From assembly GCA_963717075.1 (NCBI GenBank), contig CAVQVI010000011.1, forward strand, positions 124,001 to 188,000: 64,000 bases of DNA, read 5' to 3'. Under the pieces are notes generated by a model. The model was not told the origin of the DNA and made no database searches. It saw nothing but the letters and a program-made list of their open reading frames with translations. This document shows, one piece after another, positions 53,109-62,336 of the stretch (position 1 is its first letter; each line of letters starts with the position of its first letter). The translations under genes were made by a program, and so were the position numbers. This DNA is from JBGOTP01 sp963717075. GTDB lineage: Bacteria > Acidobacteriota > Vicinamibacteria > Vicinamibacterales > CAVVIG01.

Positions 53109-54497
53109 TCAGGGGAATAGCAGATCGAGCGCCTCCCCGACCGTCCGGACGCCCACGAGATCGCAGCCCGTCGGGCGCTCGGCAGGATCGATGTTCGCCT
53201 CTGGCATGACACAACGGCTGAACCCCATCTGCGCCGCCTCCCGCACACGCAGCGAGGCCTGCGTGATGCCGCGGATTTCGCCGGCGAGGCCAACCTCGCC
53301 GAACATCGCCGTCGTGCCAGGAATGACACGGTTGCGCACACTCGACGCGATGGCGGCAAGGATGCCCAGATCCGACGCGGGCTCGTCTGCGGTCATGCCG
53401 CCCGCAATGTTGACGAACACATCGTCTCCGGCGAGATGGAGACCGGCGCGCTTCTCGAGCACGGCGAGCAGCAGCGAGAGGCGCTGCTGATCGACGCCGC
53501 TCACCATCCGTCTTGCTGTTCCGTACGTGCTCGTGCTGACGAGCGCTTGCACCTCGACGAGGATCGGCCGCGAACCCTCGACCGAGCAGAGCACCGCGGA
53601 TCCGGGCGCATTGGCCGGCCGCTCGGCCAGAAACAGCTTCGACGGATTCGGCACCGCCTTGAGTCCGCTCGCCGTCATCTCGAACACGCCCAACTCGCTG
53701 ATCGCGCCGAATCGATTCTTGACCGCGCGAACCACTCGATGGGAATGATGCCGCTCACCCTCGAAGTACAACACGGTATCGACAATGTGCTCGAGCGCCT
53801 TCGGGCCCGCGAGGCTCCCTTCCTTCGTGACATGGCCGACGAGGAGGGTGGGCACGTTTCTCCCCTTCGCGGTGAAGAGCAGCTGCGTGGCCGCTTCGCG
53901 CACCTGCCCGATGCTGCCCGGCGCCGACTGAAACTTCAGCGAGAAGACGGTCTGGATCGAATCAACGATGACAAGCGCGGGCTTGATGCGTTCGATCTCC
54001 TCGAGAATGCGCTCGAGGCACGTTTCGGCGAGCAGGTAGAGGGGGGCGTCGCCCACGCCAAGCCGTTCGCCCCGAGACTTGATCTGATGCTCCGACTCCT
54101 CACCGGAGCTGTAGAGCACCGGGCCGACCATTCGAGCCATGTTCGCGGCCGCCTGGAGCAGCAGCGTCGACTTTCCGATCCCGGGCTCTCCACCGAGCAG
54201 CACGAGCGATCCGGGTACGACGCCACCGCCAAGGACACGATCGAACTCGTCGATGCCCGTCGAAAGCCTCGCGTGCTGTTCGATTTGGACCTCGGCGTAC
54301 AAGCGCGCGGAACCGGCCGCACCGGCAAGCGCGTAGCGATGACTCCCAGGCCCACCCGACCCGGCTCCAGTGCCCTCGGGCGATCGCTCTTCAACCAGGG
54401 AGTTCCACGCGCCGCACTCGGCACAGCGGCCCAGCCACTTCGGCGACTGAGCGCCGCAGTCCTGACAGACGAAAACAGTCGATGGACGCTTGGCCAT
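53109..54497 (-). CDS. radA: DNA repair protein RadA
   Basis: The 462-residue protein starts with the C4 zinc finger (CQDCGAQSPKWLGRCAEC; Cys 11, 14, 25, 28). It has a RecA-like ATPase (GGEPGIGKST, residues 102-111; LVIVDSIQTVF Walker B), the RadA-specific KNRFG motif, and the C-terminal Lon-protease-like domain (GGMTADEPASDLGILAAIAS, MFGEVGLAGEIRGITQASLR). RadA drives branch migration in recombination. It is upstream of the PIN/TRAM gene, 95 bases away, in the common radA-yacL-ispD order. Confidence 0.97.
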   Translation of the reverse strand: MAKRPSTVFVCQDCGAQSPKWLGRCAECGAWNSLVEERSPEGTGAGSGGPGSHRYALAGAAGSARLYAEVQIEQHARLSTGIDEFDRVLGGGVVPGSLVLLGGEPGIGKSTLLLQAAANMARMVGPVLYSSGEESEHQIKSRGERLGVGDAPLYLLAETCLERILEEIERIKPALVIVDSIQTVFSLKFQSAPGSIGQVREAATQLLFTAKGRNVPTLLVGHVTKEGSLAGPKALEHIVDTVLYFEGERHHSHRVVRAVKNRFGAISELGVFEMTASGLKAVPNPSKLFLAERPANAPGSAVLCSVEGSRPILVEVQALVSTSTYGTARRMVSGVDQQRLSLLLAVLEKRAGLHLAGDDVFVNIAGGMTADEPASDLGILAAIASSVRNRVIPGTTAMFGEVGLAGEIRGITQASLRVREAAQMGFSRCVMPEANIDPAERPTGCDLVGVRTVGEALDLLFP

Positions 54498-54510
54498 AAA
54501 TGACGGCGCT

Positions 54511-54640
54511 CAGAATTTGGTCATCTGGTCATTGGTCATTTGGTCATGATTTGGTCATTTGGTTATCTGGTTATTGATTGGATCATTCAGTGTCACGATT
54601 AATGACTAGATGACCAACTGATCAAATGACGAGATTCAGC
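54511..54640. repeat. tggtcat-type degenerate repeats between radA and alr
   Basis: One arm of tggtcatctggtcattggtc, atttggtcatttggttatct units and a reverse-type arm atgactagatgaccaactga, tcaaatgacgagattcagct. Together they fill the gap, and they can pair. The family is the same as at 44475 and 44740. Confidence 0.75.
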
Positions 54641-55826
54641 TATAGATCCTCTGTATCCGACTCCCGATTCGGCAGAGCACTTCCCAGGGAATCGATTCGA
54701 TCGTCGCGGCCATCTCGCGAACGTCGATGCGGTCGTCGCCCTGCGAGCCGATGATCACGACTTCGTCGCCAGGCGAGACGTTCATACCAGTGACATCAGC
54801 GATGAGCATATCCATGCAGACCGAGCCCACCACGGGCGCCCGGCGTCCACCGATGAGCACCGCGCCGCGCCCGGCCAGTCGCAGATCGAGGCCATCGGCG
54901 TAGCCCGCGGGAATGACGGCGATCGTGGTGGGCCGCTCCGCCGTGAAGCGGGCGCCATAGCCGCTTGCCTCGCCGGGCCGCATGCCTTTGACCGCCACCA
55001 CGCGGCTGCCGAGCGACATGACGGGACTCAGCCGGAGGGTCGACGCGAGCGGCGGAGGCACGACGCCGTACAACAGCAAGCCCGGTCGTACCCGGTCGAA
55101 CCAGACGCGTGAATCACGAAGAAGCGCGGCGCTGTTGGCTGCGTGAAGATATGGACGACCCATCGCCGCACCCACCGGACCAACCGCGGTCTTGCGAACG
55201 GGCGCGCGTGACACGAGGGCGTCGATCTCCTGCAGGGCACGATCGAAGCGCAGGCGCTGCTGCTCGAACAAGGCGCTGCCCGGATCATCGGCCGTCGCAA
55301 AGTGCGTGTAGACCGCATTGAGTTCAAGGTGGTCGCTCGCCAGCAGTTCCGGCAGCGTGCGGCGGAGGTTGTCGAACCGAAAACCGAGGCGGTTCATCCC
55401 CGTGTCGATCTTCAGGTGGTACCGAATGCGCTGACGGTACCTCGCGGCGGCCGCCTGAACCGCGCGGGCGGCTCCCGGCGTCGAGATGGTCGGTGTGAGG
55501 CAACCGTCGAACAACCCGTCGAGATTACTGACGCTCAATGCGCCGAACACGAGAATCTCGGCCCGCACACCTGCGGCGCGAAGCGCCGCGCCCTCTTCGA
55601 TATCGGCGCACGCGAGCAGATCGGCGCCAGCGGCCTCGAGGGCCTTCGCCACCTGCTCTGCGCCGTGCCCGTACGCGTTGGCCTTCACGACGGCGATCAC
55701 GCGAGGCACAGACGGGGATCGGTCCCTGGCGTCTGCCCCGTGTCCGGCCGCGACGAACTCCACGATCTGCCGGTAATTCGATGCCAGGGCGGCCAGATCG
55801 ACGCGCGCAACGGTGGGGCGGATCAC
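54636..55826 (-). CDS. alr: Alanine racemase
   Basis: The 396-residue PLP enzyme has the catalytic lysine in AVVKANAYGHGAEQVAKALE (Lys48). The barrel motifs LKIDTGMNRLGFRF and AVYTHFATADD are present. The C-terminal domain contains EASGYGARFTAERPTTIAVI (catalytic Tyr), PAGYADGLDLRLAGRGAVLI and VGSVCMDMLIADVTG. It makes D-alanine for peptidoglycan. Its ATG overlaps the dnaB stop by four bases (ATGA), so the two are translationally coupled. Confidence 0.97.
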   Translation of the reverse strand: MIRPTVARVDLAALASNYRQIVEFVAAGHGADARDRSPSVPRVIAVVKANAYGHGAEQVAKALEAAGADLLACADIEEGAALRAAGVRAEILVFGALSVSNLDGLFDGCLTPTISTPGAARAVQAAAARYRQRIRYHLKIDTGMNRLGFRFDNLRRTLPELLASDHLELNAVYTHFATADDPGSALFEQQRLRFDRALQEIDALVSRAPVRKTAVGPVGAAMGRPYLHAANSAALLRDSRVWFDRVRPGLLLYGVVPPPLASTLRLSPVMSLGSRVVAVKGMRPGEASGYGARFTAERPTTIAVIPAGYADGLDLRLAGRGAVLIGGRRAPVVGSVCMDMLIADVTGMNVSPGDEVVIIGSQGDDRIDVREMAATIESIPWEVLCRIGSRIQRIYS

Positions 55827-57175
55827 GGCCGGCCCGGCGCAAGATTCTCGAACCGCGTGAACTCTCTGATGAACGCGAGTTTCACAATACCGGTGGGGCC
55901 GTTGCGCTGCTTGCCGACAATGAGTTCCGCCGTGCCCTGCGCGTCGGTCGGGGGGGCGTTCTTGTCAGCGTAGAGATCTTCACGGTAGATGAACATGACG
56001 ACGTCGGCGTCCTGTTCCAGGGCGCCAGACTCTCTCAAGTCCGACAACTGCGGACGATGATCCGACCGCGACTCCGGCGCGCGGCTGAGCTGCGAGAGCA
56101 CGACGAGCGGCACGCCAAGCTCCTTCGCCAGTCCCTTCATGGAACGGGAAATCGACGCGAGTTCGAGCGTGCGGTTCTCGAACCGGCCTCGCCCCTGCAT
56201 CAGCTGAATGTAGTCCACGATGACCAGGTGCAGTCCGTGTTCCGACTTCAGCCGCCTGCACTTCGCGCGCATTTCAAGAACGCCGATGGACGGCGTGTCG
56301 TCGATGAAGATCTTGGCATCGCTGAGCGTGCCGATGGCCTGCGACAGGCGTCCCCAATCGCGCTCGCCGAGGAACCCCCCGCGGAGTCGATGAGCATCGA
56401 TGCGTGCCTCGGCCGTGAGCAGGCGCAGGAAGAGCTGCTCCTTTGACATTTCGAGGCTGAAGATGCCGACCGAGCGGCTCGTTCTGGTACCGACGTGCTG
56501 CGCCATGTTGAGCACAAGGCTGGTCTTCCCCATCGAAGGACGCGCCGCAATGATGACGAGGTCACCGGGCTGGAGACCCGACGTCATCTCGTCGAGATCA
56601 GTGAAGCCGGTGGGAATGCCCGTGACCAGTTCTTTCCTGGCATGGAGCTGCTCGATCGTCTCGAGACTCCCCTGCGCCAGGTCACGCATCGACACGAAAC
56701 CGTCACGCACCTTGTCGTCGGCGATCGCAAAAATCGCACGCTCGGCCTGATCGAGAATGACGTCGGCCTCCTCTTCGCCGTCATAGGCGGTCGCGAGGAT
56801 CTTGTTGGCGGAAAAGATTAGAGTGCGGAGAGTCGCCTTCTCCTTGATGATGCGCGCGTAGTGCTCGACGTTGGTCGACCGGGGGACACCGTCCAGCAGC
56901 GCGGCGATATACGCCGGACCGCCGATCTCCTCGATCTCGCCCGATTTGGCGAGCTCCTCTTTGAGCGTGACCAAGTCGATCGCGTCGCCGCGTTCGACGA
57001 GCGTGACCATCTTGTCGAAAATACGGCGGTGAGCGTCGCGAAAGAAGTCGCCGGCGTCAATGACCTCCGCCGCAAGGTTGAAGGCGTCGTTGTGGAGCAG
57101 AATTGCGCCAAGCACGGAGCGCTCGGCTTCGAGGTTGTGCGGAAGCGTGCGTTCGGCGGTTGCGCTGATTGACAT
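55823..57175 (-). CDS. dnaB: Replicative DNA helicase DnaB
   Basis: The 450-residue helicase has the N-terminal helical domain (LPHNLEAERSVLGAILLHND, DFFRDAHRRIFDKMVTLVER). Its RecA-like C-domain has GIPTGFTDLDEMTSGLQPGD, IIAARPSMGKTSLVLNMAQH (Walker A) and FSLEMSKEQLFLRLL. LHLVIVDYIQLMQGRGRFEN is Walker B, and VVLSQLSRAPESRSDHRPQL-type text with the arginine-finger region ends the domain. It unwinds DNA ahead of the fork. It lies between rplI and alr, the common rpsF-rpsR-rplI-dnaB order. Confidence 0.98.
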   Translation of the reverse strand: MSISATAERTLPHNLEAERSVLGAILLHNDAFNLAAEVIDAGDFFRDAHRRIFDKMVTLVERGDAIDLVTLKEELAKSGEIEEIGGPAYIAALLDGVPRSTNVEHYARIIKEKATLRTLIFSANKILATAYDGEEEADVILDQAERAIFAIADDKVRDGFVSMRDLAQGSLETIEQLHARKELVTGIPTGFTDLDEMTSGLQPGDLVIIAARPSMGKTSLVLNMAQHVGTRTSRSVGIFSLEMSKEQLFLRLLTAEARIDAHRLRGGFLGERDWGRLSQAIGTLSDAKIFIDDTPSIGVLEMRAKCRRLKSEHGLHLVIVDYIQLMQGRGRFENRTLELASISRSMKGLAKELGVPLVVLSQLSRAPESRSDHRPQLSDLRESGALEQDADVVMFIYREDLYADKNAPPTDAQGTAELIVGKQRNGPTGIVKLAFIREFTRFENLAPGRP

Positions 57176-57205
57176 GAGAACCGGAAGAGAGCGGACCCGA
57201 AGGCT

Positions 57206-57652
57206 TCAGCCTTCGGGAACGACTCTGACTTTCACGGTCGCGGTGACCTCGCGGTGCAACTTTACGGGAACGTCGACGTCGCCGATCTTTTTGATGGCGT
57301 CGGCAAGCTGAAGCTTACGGCGATCGATGTCGAAGCCCATGCCCGCCAGCGCCTCAACAATATCCCCCGTCGTCACCGATCCGTACAGCGCTTCGGTTTC
57401 GCCGACCTTGCGTGCAATCACGACTTCCACGCCAGCCAGCCGCGCAGAGACCGCCTCGGCGACCTTCCGCTCCTCGGTTTCCTTCGCGTCGAACTTCGCC
57501 CGCTCCCGCTCGATCTGCTTCTTGTTCCCCTCGGTGACCGGCAGCGCGAGCTTGCGAGGCAGCAGATAGTTGCGCGCATAGCCGTCGGCGACCTTCACAA
57601 TCTCCCCGCGCCGGCCGAGGTTGTCAACGTGTTCTCGAAGAATGATTTCCAT
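57206..57652 (-). CDS. rplI: 50S ribosomal protein L9
   Basis: From the ATG at 57650-57652 the 148-residue protein starts MEIILREHVDNLGRRGEIVK and VADGYARNYLLPRKLALPVT, then a long helix (KQIERERAKFDAKETEERKV) and the C-terminal domain with ALYGSVTTGDIVEALAGMGF. The frame upstream of this start is repeat sequence. L9 bridges L1-stalk rRNA on the large subunit. Confidence 0.97.
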   Translation of the reverse strand: MEIILREHVDNLGRRGEIVKVADGYARNYLLPRKLALPVTEGNKKQIERERAKFDAKETEERKVAEAVSARLAGVEVVIARKVGETEALYGSVTTGDIVEALAGMGFDIDRRKLQLADAIKKIGDVDVPVKLHREVTATVKVRVVPEG

Positions 57653-57661
57653 GCAGCCCCA

Positions 57662-57757
57662 CTCAAGATGGCAGGATGGCAGAATTGTAGGATTGCAGGA
57701 AGTCATCGTTCTGCAATCCCCTTCTGCAATCCTGCAATTCCGCAACCCTGCAATTCA
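57662..57757. repeat. gcaggatt-type degenerate repeats between rpsR and rplI
   Basis: atggcaggatggcagaattg and taggattgcaggaagtc units on one side, ctgcaatccccttctgcaat and cctgcaattccgcaaccctg on the other, can pair. It is a third member of the family at 42879 and 50725. Confidence 0.8.
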
Positions 57758-57772
57758 GTGTTCTCGTCGCCG

Positions 57773-58087
57773 CTAGTCTGTCACATACGGAATGAGCGCG
57801 AGCTGTCTCGCGCGCTTGATGGCCGTCTGCAGCTTGCGCTGGTGCATCGCGCAGGTGCCGGAAATGCGGCGCGGCAGAATCTTGCCGCGCTCGGGCACGA
57901 ACGGGCCCAGCAGCTTGACGTCCTTGTAATTGATGTCGTCGATCTTGTCCGCGCAGAACTTGCAGACCTTGCGACGCCGGAACATGGGGCGGCGCTGCCC
58001 CTTCTCTTTGTCTCCGGCCTTCTTATCGCCGTTGCGGCCGCGGCCGCGGCCGCCGCCGCCGCCTGATCGTCCTTGTCCGAATGGCAT
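57773..58087 (-). CDS. rpsR: 30S ribosomal protein S18
   Basis: The 104-residue protein has a Gly/Arg-rich N-terminal extension (GQGRSGGGGGRGRGRNGDKK). The S18 core is FRRRKVCKFCADKIDDINYK, VKLLGPFVPERGKILPRRIS and GTCAMHQRKLQTAIKRARQL. The extension is longer than in E. coli S18 (75 residues). It binds the small-subunit platform next to S6, whose gene is three bases upstream. Confidence 0.97.
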   Translation of the reverse strand: MPFGQGRSGGGGGRGRGRNGDKKAGDKEKGQRRPMFRRRKVCKFCADKIDDINYKDVKLLGPFVPERGKILPRRISGTCAMHQRKLQTAIKRARQLALIPYVTD

Positions 58088-58090
58088 GTC

Positions 58091-58540
58091 CTAGACCTCC
58101 CCCACGTCAAATCGATCATCGTCCATGTCATCGGGCTCGGAGGATCGGCCTTCTCCTGGCTGACGCGTCGGTGGCAGCCCCCGCTTGACGCGACGGCGCT
58201 CGGAACTCTTCTGGCGTCTGGTTCGCGTTCGCTCGACAACTTTCTGTTCCTCGTCCGAGCGGACCACGAGGTGCCGAATCACCTGGTCCAGCACTTTCAG
58301 CCGCCGATCGAGCTCCTTCATGAGCTCGCCGGATCCGTTGATGACGTCGAGAACATAGAAGCCTTCCTTGAGCGGCCCGATCTCGTACGCGAGTTTCCGG
58401 CGTCCCCAGTTCTCGGTTTTTTCAATCTGCCCGTTCATGCGCGTCACAACGGCGGCGATCTGCTCATGCAGCTCGGCCACCTGCTGTTCGGTGCTGTCGG
58501 GATGAAGGATATAGACGAGCTCGTACTGTCTGACTGACAT
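58091..58540 (-). CDS. rpsF: 30S ribosomal protein S6
   Basis: The 149-residue protein has the S6 core MSVRQYELVYILHPDSTEQQ, TRMNGQIEKTENWGRRKLAY, EIGPLKEGFYVLDVINGSGE and LKVLDQVIRHLVVRSDEEQK. It ends in a charged C-terminal tail of about 45 residues (RQKSSERRRVKRGLPPTRQP onward). It partners S18 on the 30S platform. The 150 bases before it, up to pth, hold no gene. Confidence 0.97.
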   Translation of the reverse strand: MSVRQYELVYILHPDSTEQQVAELHEQIAAVVTRMNGQIEKTENWGRRKLAYEIGPLKEGFYVLDVINGSGELMKELDRRLKVLDQVIRHLVVRSDEEQKVVERTRTRRQKSSERRRVKRGLPPTRQPGEGRSSEPDDMDDDRFDVGEV

Positions 58541-58690
58541 GCTGACTCCTCATGGACACGTTTCAGGCCGGCGACTGGCAGGCCACGCAAGACCGTCGGG
58601 CGTCGCCCGCCTGCCTTCTCCGCCCCACCAGCCAAACCTGCCCAAGCACGCGGCCACCAGCTGGTGGCAAGGTATTGCGCGCGTATTGCG

Positions 58691-59266
58691 CTATTCGATT
58701 GTCGCTGAATCGCCGCCGTTGAACTTGTTCATCACCGCCTCGATTCCAGACGCGATGAACATCTCCGCCGCATCGGCCGCCGCGCTCGTCATGCGCTCGG
58801 CCTCCTCTATTTCGTCGGCCTCGAACCTGGCGAGCACGTGGTCCGCCAGGTCGCGGCGAGAATCACCACGGCCGACCCCGACGCGCAGCCTCGAGAAATC
58901 CGCGCCAAGCTGCTCGATGACGGATTTCAGCCCGTTGTGCCCGCCCGCCGATCCGCGCGCGCGCGCGCGCAGCCTCGCGAGCGGCAACTGCACTTCATCG
59001 ACGACGACGAGCAAGTCGACGAGCTCGATCTTGAAGTACCGCACCACTTCGCCAACCGCCCGGCCACTCTCGTTCATGAACGTGAGCGGCTTGGCCAGCA
59101 ACGCCGGGGCCGCGCCCCTGAGCTTCGCAAGCCGCGCGTCGACAGGAGCCGACTCGAATTCAACCCCTGCGCGCCTGGCCAGTTCGTCCACGACTGCAAA
59201 GCCGATGTTATGCCGCGTCCCTCGATATTTCGCGCCAGGGTTGCCGAGCCCGACAATCAGCTTCAC
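58691..59266 (-). CDS. pth: Peptidyl-tRNA hydrolase
   Basis: From the GTG at 59264-59266 the 191-residue enzyme has KLIVGLGNPGAKYRGTRHNI (Asn and catalytic His), AKPLTFMNESGRAVGEVVRY, DEVQLPLARLRARARGSAGG (Asp of the active site) and HNGLKSVIEQLGADFSRLRV. It frees tRNA from dropped-off peptidyl-tRNA. It is five bases downstream of rplY. The large antisense-overlapping frame that extends upstream is not used. Confidence 0.96.
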   Translation of the reverse strand: MKLIVGLGNPGAKYRGTRHNIGFAVVDELARRAGVEFESAPVDARLAKLRGAAPALLAKPLTFMNESGRAVGEVVRYFKIELVDLLVVVDEVQLPLARLRARARGSAGGHNGLKSVIEQLGADFSRLRVGVGRGDSRRDLADHVLARFEADEIEEAERMTSAAADAAEMFIASGIEAVMNKFNGGDSATIE

Positions 59267-59271
59267 GCCGC

Positions 59272-59976
59272 CTACTTCTTCTTCTCTTTCTCCTCGCCCG
59301 CTTCTTCTTCCTTCTTGCCCTTCTTGATGACTTCCGGCTCGGCCACGGCCGTTGGAGCCGCCGCCACCGCGCCCTCGACGGGCGCCGCCACCGCTACTTC
59401 CTCCGCCTTCGGCATGATCACGTGCACGATCATCATCTCGGCGTCGCTCACGGGTGTCCACTTGGGGTTGGTGGCAATGTCGCGTACGCGAAGCCCCTGG
59501 TGCAGCATCAGCTCGCTGACGTCGATCTCGACGTGCTCGGGAATATCGGCTGGCAGGCATTCAATCTCAATCTCACGCCGGATGAACTCGAGAAGACCGC
59601 CCTGCTGCTTCACGCCGTGAGGCACGCCCTTGACGACGACGGGAATCGTGACCTGGAGGACCTTGTCCATGGCGACGCGGTAGAAGTCGGCATGCAGGAT
59701 CTGGTGGGTGACCGGATCGACCTGGTATTCCCGGACGAGGACTCGCGCATCGGCCGTTCCCGCCAGCTTGAGCGAAATCAAGGTGTTCGCGCCCGACTCG
59801 GAGTGGAGGATCCTGCTGAGCGCTTTGGGATCCACACTGATGGCAGTGGCCGTCCGGCTCGCATCGCCCGCGGACGCTCCGTAGACGACCGCCGGCACAC
59901 GTCCAGCGCGACGGGTCCGCCGCCCTTCGTTCTTTCCGAATGTCTCACGCGGCGTCCCTTCGAGTACTGCTTCCAT
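59272..59976 (-). CDS. rplY: 50S ribosomal protein L25/general stress protein Ctc
   Basis: The 234-residue protein is the long Ctc form of L25. The N-terminal 5S rRNA-binding domain has VPAVVYGASAGDASRTATAI and VREYQVDPVTHQILHADFYR. The C-terminal TL5 domain has IPVVVKGVPHGVKQQGGLLE and IEIECLPADIPEHVEIDVSE. A lysine/glutamate tail (IKKGKKEEEAGEEKEKKK) ends it. The start at MEAVLEGTPRETFGKNEGRR is chosen because the preceding frame is atypical. It is coupled to pth, and prs lies 135 bases upstream. Confidence 0.96.
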   Translation of the reverse strand: MEAVLEGTPRETFGKNEGRRTRRAGRVPAVVYGASAGDASRTATAISVDPKALSRILHSESGANTLISLKLAGTADARVLVREYQVDPVTHQILHADFYRVAMDKVLQVTIPVVVKGVPHGVKQQGGLLEFIRREIEIECLPADIPEHVEIDVSELMLHQGLRVRDIATNPKWTPVSDAEMMIVHVIMPKAEEVAVAAPVEGAVAAAPTAVAEPEVIKKGKKEEEAGEEKEKKK

Positions 59977-60111
59977 GTCTGCTTCCTCTACCTCTCGCGT
60001 CCAGCTGTCGGCTCTCAACCTGCAGCCGTCGGCCTGCTCAACGAACTGTTTGTCATTCTCTCACGCCGACAACTGACCTCTCACGCGGGACAACTAACTA
60101 ACGCCTGAGAG

Positions 60112-61074
60112 CTACACAAAGAGACTAGAAACCGACGTCTCCTCGTGAATGCTCTTGATCGCCTGGCCGAGGAGCCGTGCCACCGACAACACGACGATCT
60201 TGCTGCACGCCGCGGCCGCCTTCGACTGGGGAATCGTGTTGGTCACGATCATCCTGTCGATCGGGGATTTCTCGAGCCGTTCAATCGCCGGCCCCGACAG
60301 CACGCCGTGCACCGCGCACGCCAGCACGCGGTCCGCGCCGTTGTTCTTCAGCGCGATGGCCGCCTTGGTAATCGTTCCCGCTGTATCGACAATGTCGTCC
60401 TGAATGATGCAGGTGCGCCCTTCGACGTCGCCGATCACATTCATGACTTCCGCGGTGCCGTCGTCCGTTCGCCGCTTGTCGATGACGGCGAGCTCGGCAT
60501 CCAGTCGCTTCGCGTAGGCGCGGGCGCGCTCGGCTCCACCGGCATCGGGCGCGACCATTGTCACCTTCGGCGAATCGAGCCGCGCCAGATACTCGATAAT
60601 CACCGGGGCCGCAAACAGGTGATCCACCGGAATGTCAAAGAACCCCTGAATCTGCGCTTTGTGCAGATCCATCGTCAAAACGCGATTGGTGCCAGCCGCG
60701 CTGAGCACGTTGGCCACCAGCTTCGCGGAAATTGGCACGCGCGGTTTGTCTTTCCGATCCTGACGCGCATAGCCGTAGTACGGCACCACCGCCGTGATGC
60801 GCGCCGCCGACGAACGGCGGAACGCATCGATCATGATCATCAGCTCCATCAGGTGCTGATCGACCGATGCGACACCGTTCGCGCACGTCGGCTGCACAAC
60901 GAACACGTCGGTGCCCCGGATGTTCTCGTCAATCTGGAACGAGACCTCCGTATCCGGAAACCGCCGCAGGCGTGCCTGTCCGGGCGTGACACCCAGGACC
61001 GCCGCAATTTCCCTGGTCAGCTCGGGATGCGCGCTGCCCGAGAACACCTTCAGCTCACCGAACCCGCTCGCCAT
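60112..61074 (-). CDS. prs: Ribose-phosphate pyrophosphokinase
   Basis: The 320-residue enzyme has LRRFPDTEVSFQIDENIRGT, DVFVVQPTCANGVASVDQHL, VVPYYGYARQDRKDKPRVPI, LTMDLHKAQIQGFFDIPVDH (catalytic His and Lys loop) and the PRPP loop CIIQDDIVDTAGTI. It makes PRPP from ribose-5-phosphate and ATP for nucleotide, His and Trp synthesis. The start is the ATG at 61072-61074; the long frame upstream covers tRNA-Gln. Order rplY-prs-ispE recurs in many bacteria. Confidence 0.97.
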   Translation of the reverse strand: MASGFGELKVFSGSAHPELTREIAAVLGVTPGQARLRRFPDTEVSFQIDENIRGTDVFVVQPTCANGVASVDQHLMELMIMIDAFRRSSAARITAVVPYYGYARQDRKDKPRVPISAKLVANVLSAAGTNRVLTMDLHKAQIQGFFDIPVDHLFAAPVIIEYLARLDSPKVTMVAPDAGGAERARAYAKRLDAELAVIDKRRTDDGTAEVMNVIGDVEGRTCIIQDDIVDTAGTITKAAIALKNNGADRVLACAVHGVLSGPAIERLEKSPIDRMIVTNTIPQSKAAAACSKIVVLSVARLLGQAIKSIHEETSVSSLFV

Positions 61075-61135
61075 GACAGGATCACCCAGCACGTTCACTC
61101 CCAGGGCCCCTGGCCGACCACACCATTTCCGGAAT

Positions 61136-61210
61136 TGGCTGGGGCGGAAGGATTCGAACCTTCGAATACGGGATCCAAAGACCCGCGCCTTACCACTTGG
61201 CGACGCCCCA
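61136..61210 (-). tRNA. tRNA-Gln (UUG anticodon)
   Basis: Acceptor TGGGGCG/CGCCCCA, D-arm TCGCCAAGTGGTAAGGCG, anticodon TTG in CTTTGGA, T-arm GAAGGTTCGAATCCTTC and an encoded CCA. It sits just upstream of prs. Confidence 0.96.
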
Positions 61211-61425
61211 ACGTTTCCCCGCTCCGTCCCCACGGGGACATCACTGGCCCGCTTCAACCGTAACCGGCGTCCGTTGACATCCTCTCGTGGAATGTTGAGG
61301 AGCTGACCTCTGGAGTGGCCGAACCACGTGGCGCAAACGGTAAGTGTATACGATGGACTCTTTCGGCGGCAAGTTGAGGCGTACGCAGGAGTAATCCGTG
61401 TGCCGCGCCATGCCGGCACCGCTGG

Positions 61426-62334
61426 TTACCTGTCCCGCACGACGTCACATCGAGTCTCCTTCTCATGTTTCGCGCGGTTCATGGTGCTCGTCATCAGCAC
61501 CCGGCACGATCCGCCCACCGCGGCCGCTGCGGCTTCTGCGATGGCCCGGGAGGTGAACAGGCCAAACACGACGGACCCGCTGCCCGACATCGCCGCGTGC
61601 GACGCGCCGTGGCGCATCAGCGTTTTCCCGATGCGCGCAATTTGCGGGTGACGCCGGGCGACAGGCGGTTCCAGATCGTTGCTCCATCCGGTCGGCGATG
61701 CACCGAGCGCGTGGCTCGGCCCACGCGCCATGCCCTGGTCTTCGTCCCACCAGCGATACGCCTCGGCCGTGCTCACGCCAAACGCGGGCAGAACGAGTAC
61801 CACCCACGCCTTCAAGGCGTCCGGTATCGGCACCAGCACATCTCCACGCCCCACGCCGAGCGCCGTTCCTCCGTGCAGAAAGAACGGCACGTCTGCCCCA
61901 AGACCCGCCGCTATCTGGCGCACGCGCCGCCCATCGACGTCGATTCGCCACCACGCGGCGAGGGCCCGGATGGCAGCCGCCGCGTCGCTGCTCCCGCCAC
62001 CCAGCCCCGCCTGCATCGGGATCTTCTTCGCGATTCGCACGCTCAAGCCTGTCAGCGCGCGACGGTGTCCGGCGACTCGCCACATGCGTTCGGCCGCCCG
62101 CCAGACGAGGTTGTTCGCATCCACAGGGCACGCCGGATTGTCGCAGACGATCTGAAACGGGCCGCTGCGCTCCGTGAACGTGAGCGTGTCGTGAAGCGCG
62201 AGCGACTGCAATGTCGTCCGAACCTCGTGGTACCCATCGGGGCGCGTGCCGAGCACGCGCAGAGACAGGTTAATCTTGGCGAAGGCTTTCGCGCGGACAA
62301 CGCGGCCCACCCGTCCCTGTGCAGTGCGGGACAT
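61426..62334 (-). CDS. ispE: 4-diphosphocytidyl-2-C-methyl-D-erythritol kinase
   Basis: The 302-residue GHMP kinase has AKAFAKINLSLRVLGTRPDG, YHEVRTTLQSLALHDTLTFT, the ATP-binding loop PMQAGLGGGSSDAAAAIRAL and DVPFFLHGGTALGVGRGDVL. The C-terminal motif AAMSGSGSVVFGLF ends the fold. It phosphorylates CDP-ME in the MEP pathway, the step between the IspD and IspF activities of ispDF. It follows a lipoprotein gene by two bases. The 215 bases downstream, up to tRNA-Gln, hold no gene. Confidence 0.94.
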   Translation of the reverse strand: MSRTAQGRVGRVVRAKAFAKINLSLRVLGTRPDGYHEVRTTLQSLALHDTLTFTERSGPFQIVCDNPACPVDANNLVWRAAERMWRVAGHRRALTGLSVRIAKKIPMQAGLGGGSSDAAAAIRALAAWWRIDVDGRRVRQIAAGLGADVPFFLHGGTALGVGRGDVLVPIPDALKAWVVLVLPAFGVSTAEAYRWWDEDQGMARGPSHALGASPTGWSNDLEPPVARRHPQIARIGKTLMRHGASHAAMSGSGSVVFGLFTSRAIAEAAAAAVGGSCRVLMTSTMNRAKHEKETRCDVVRDR

Positions 62335-62336
62335 GA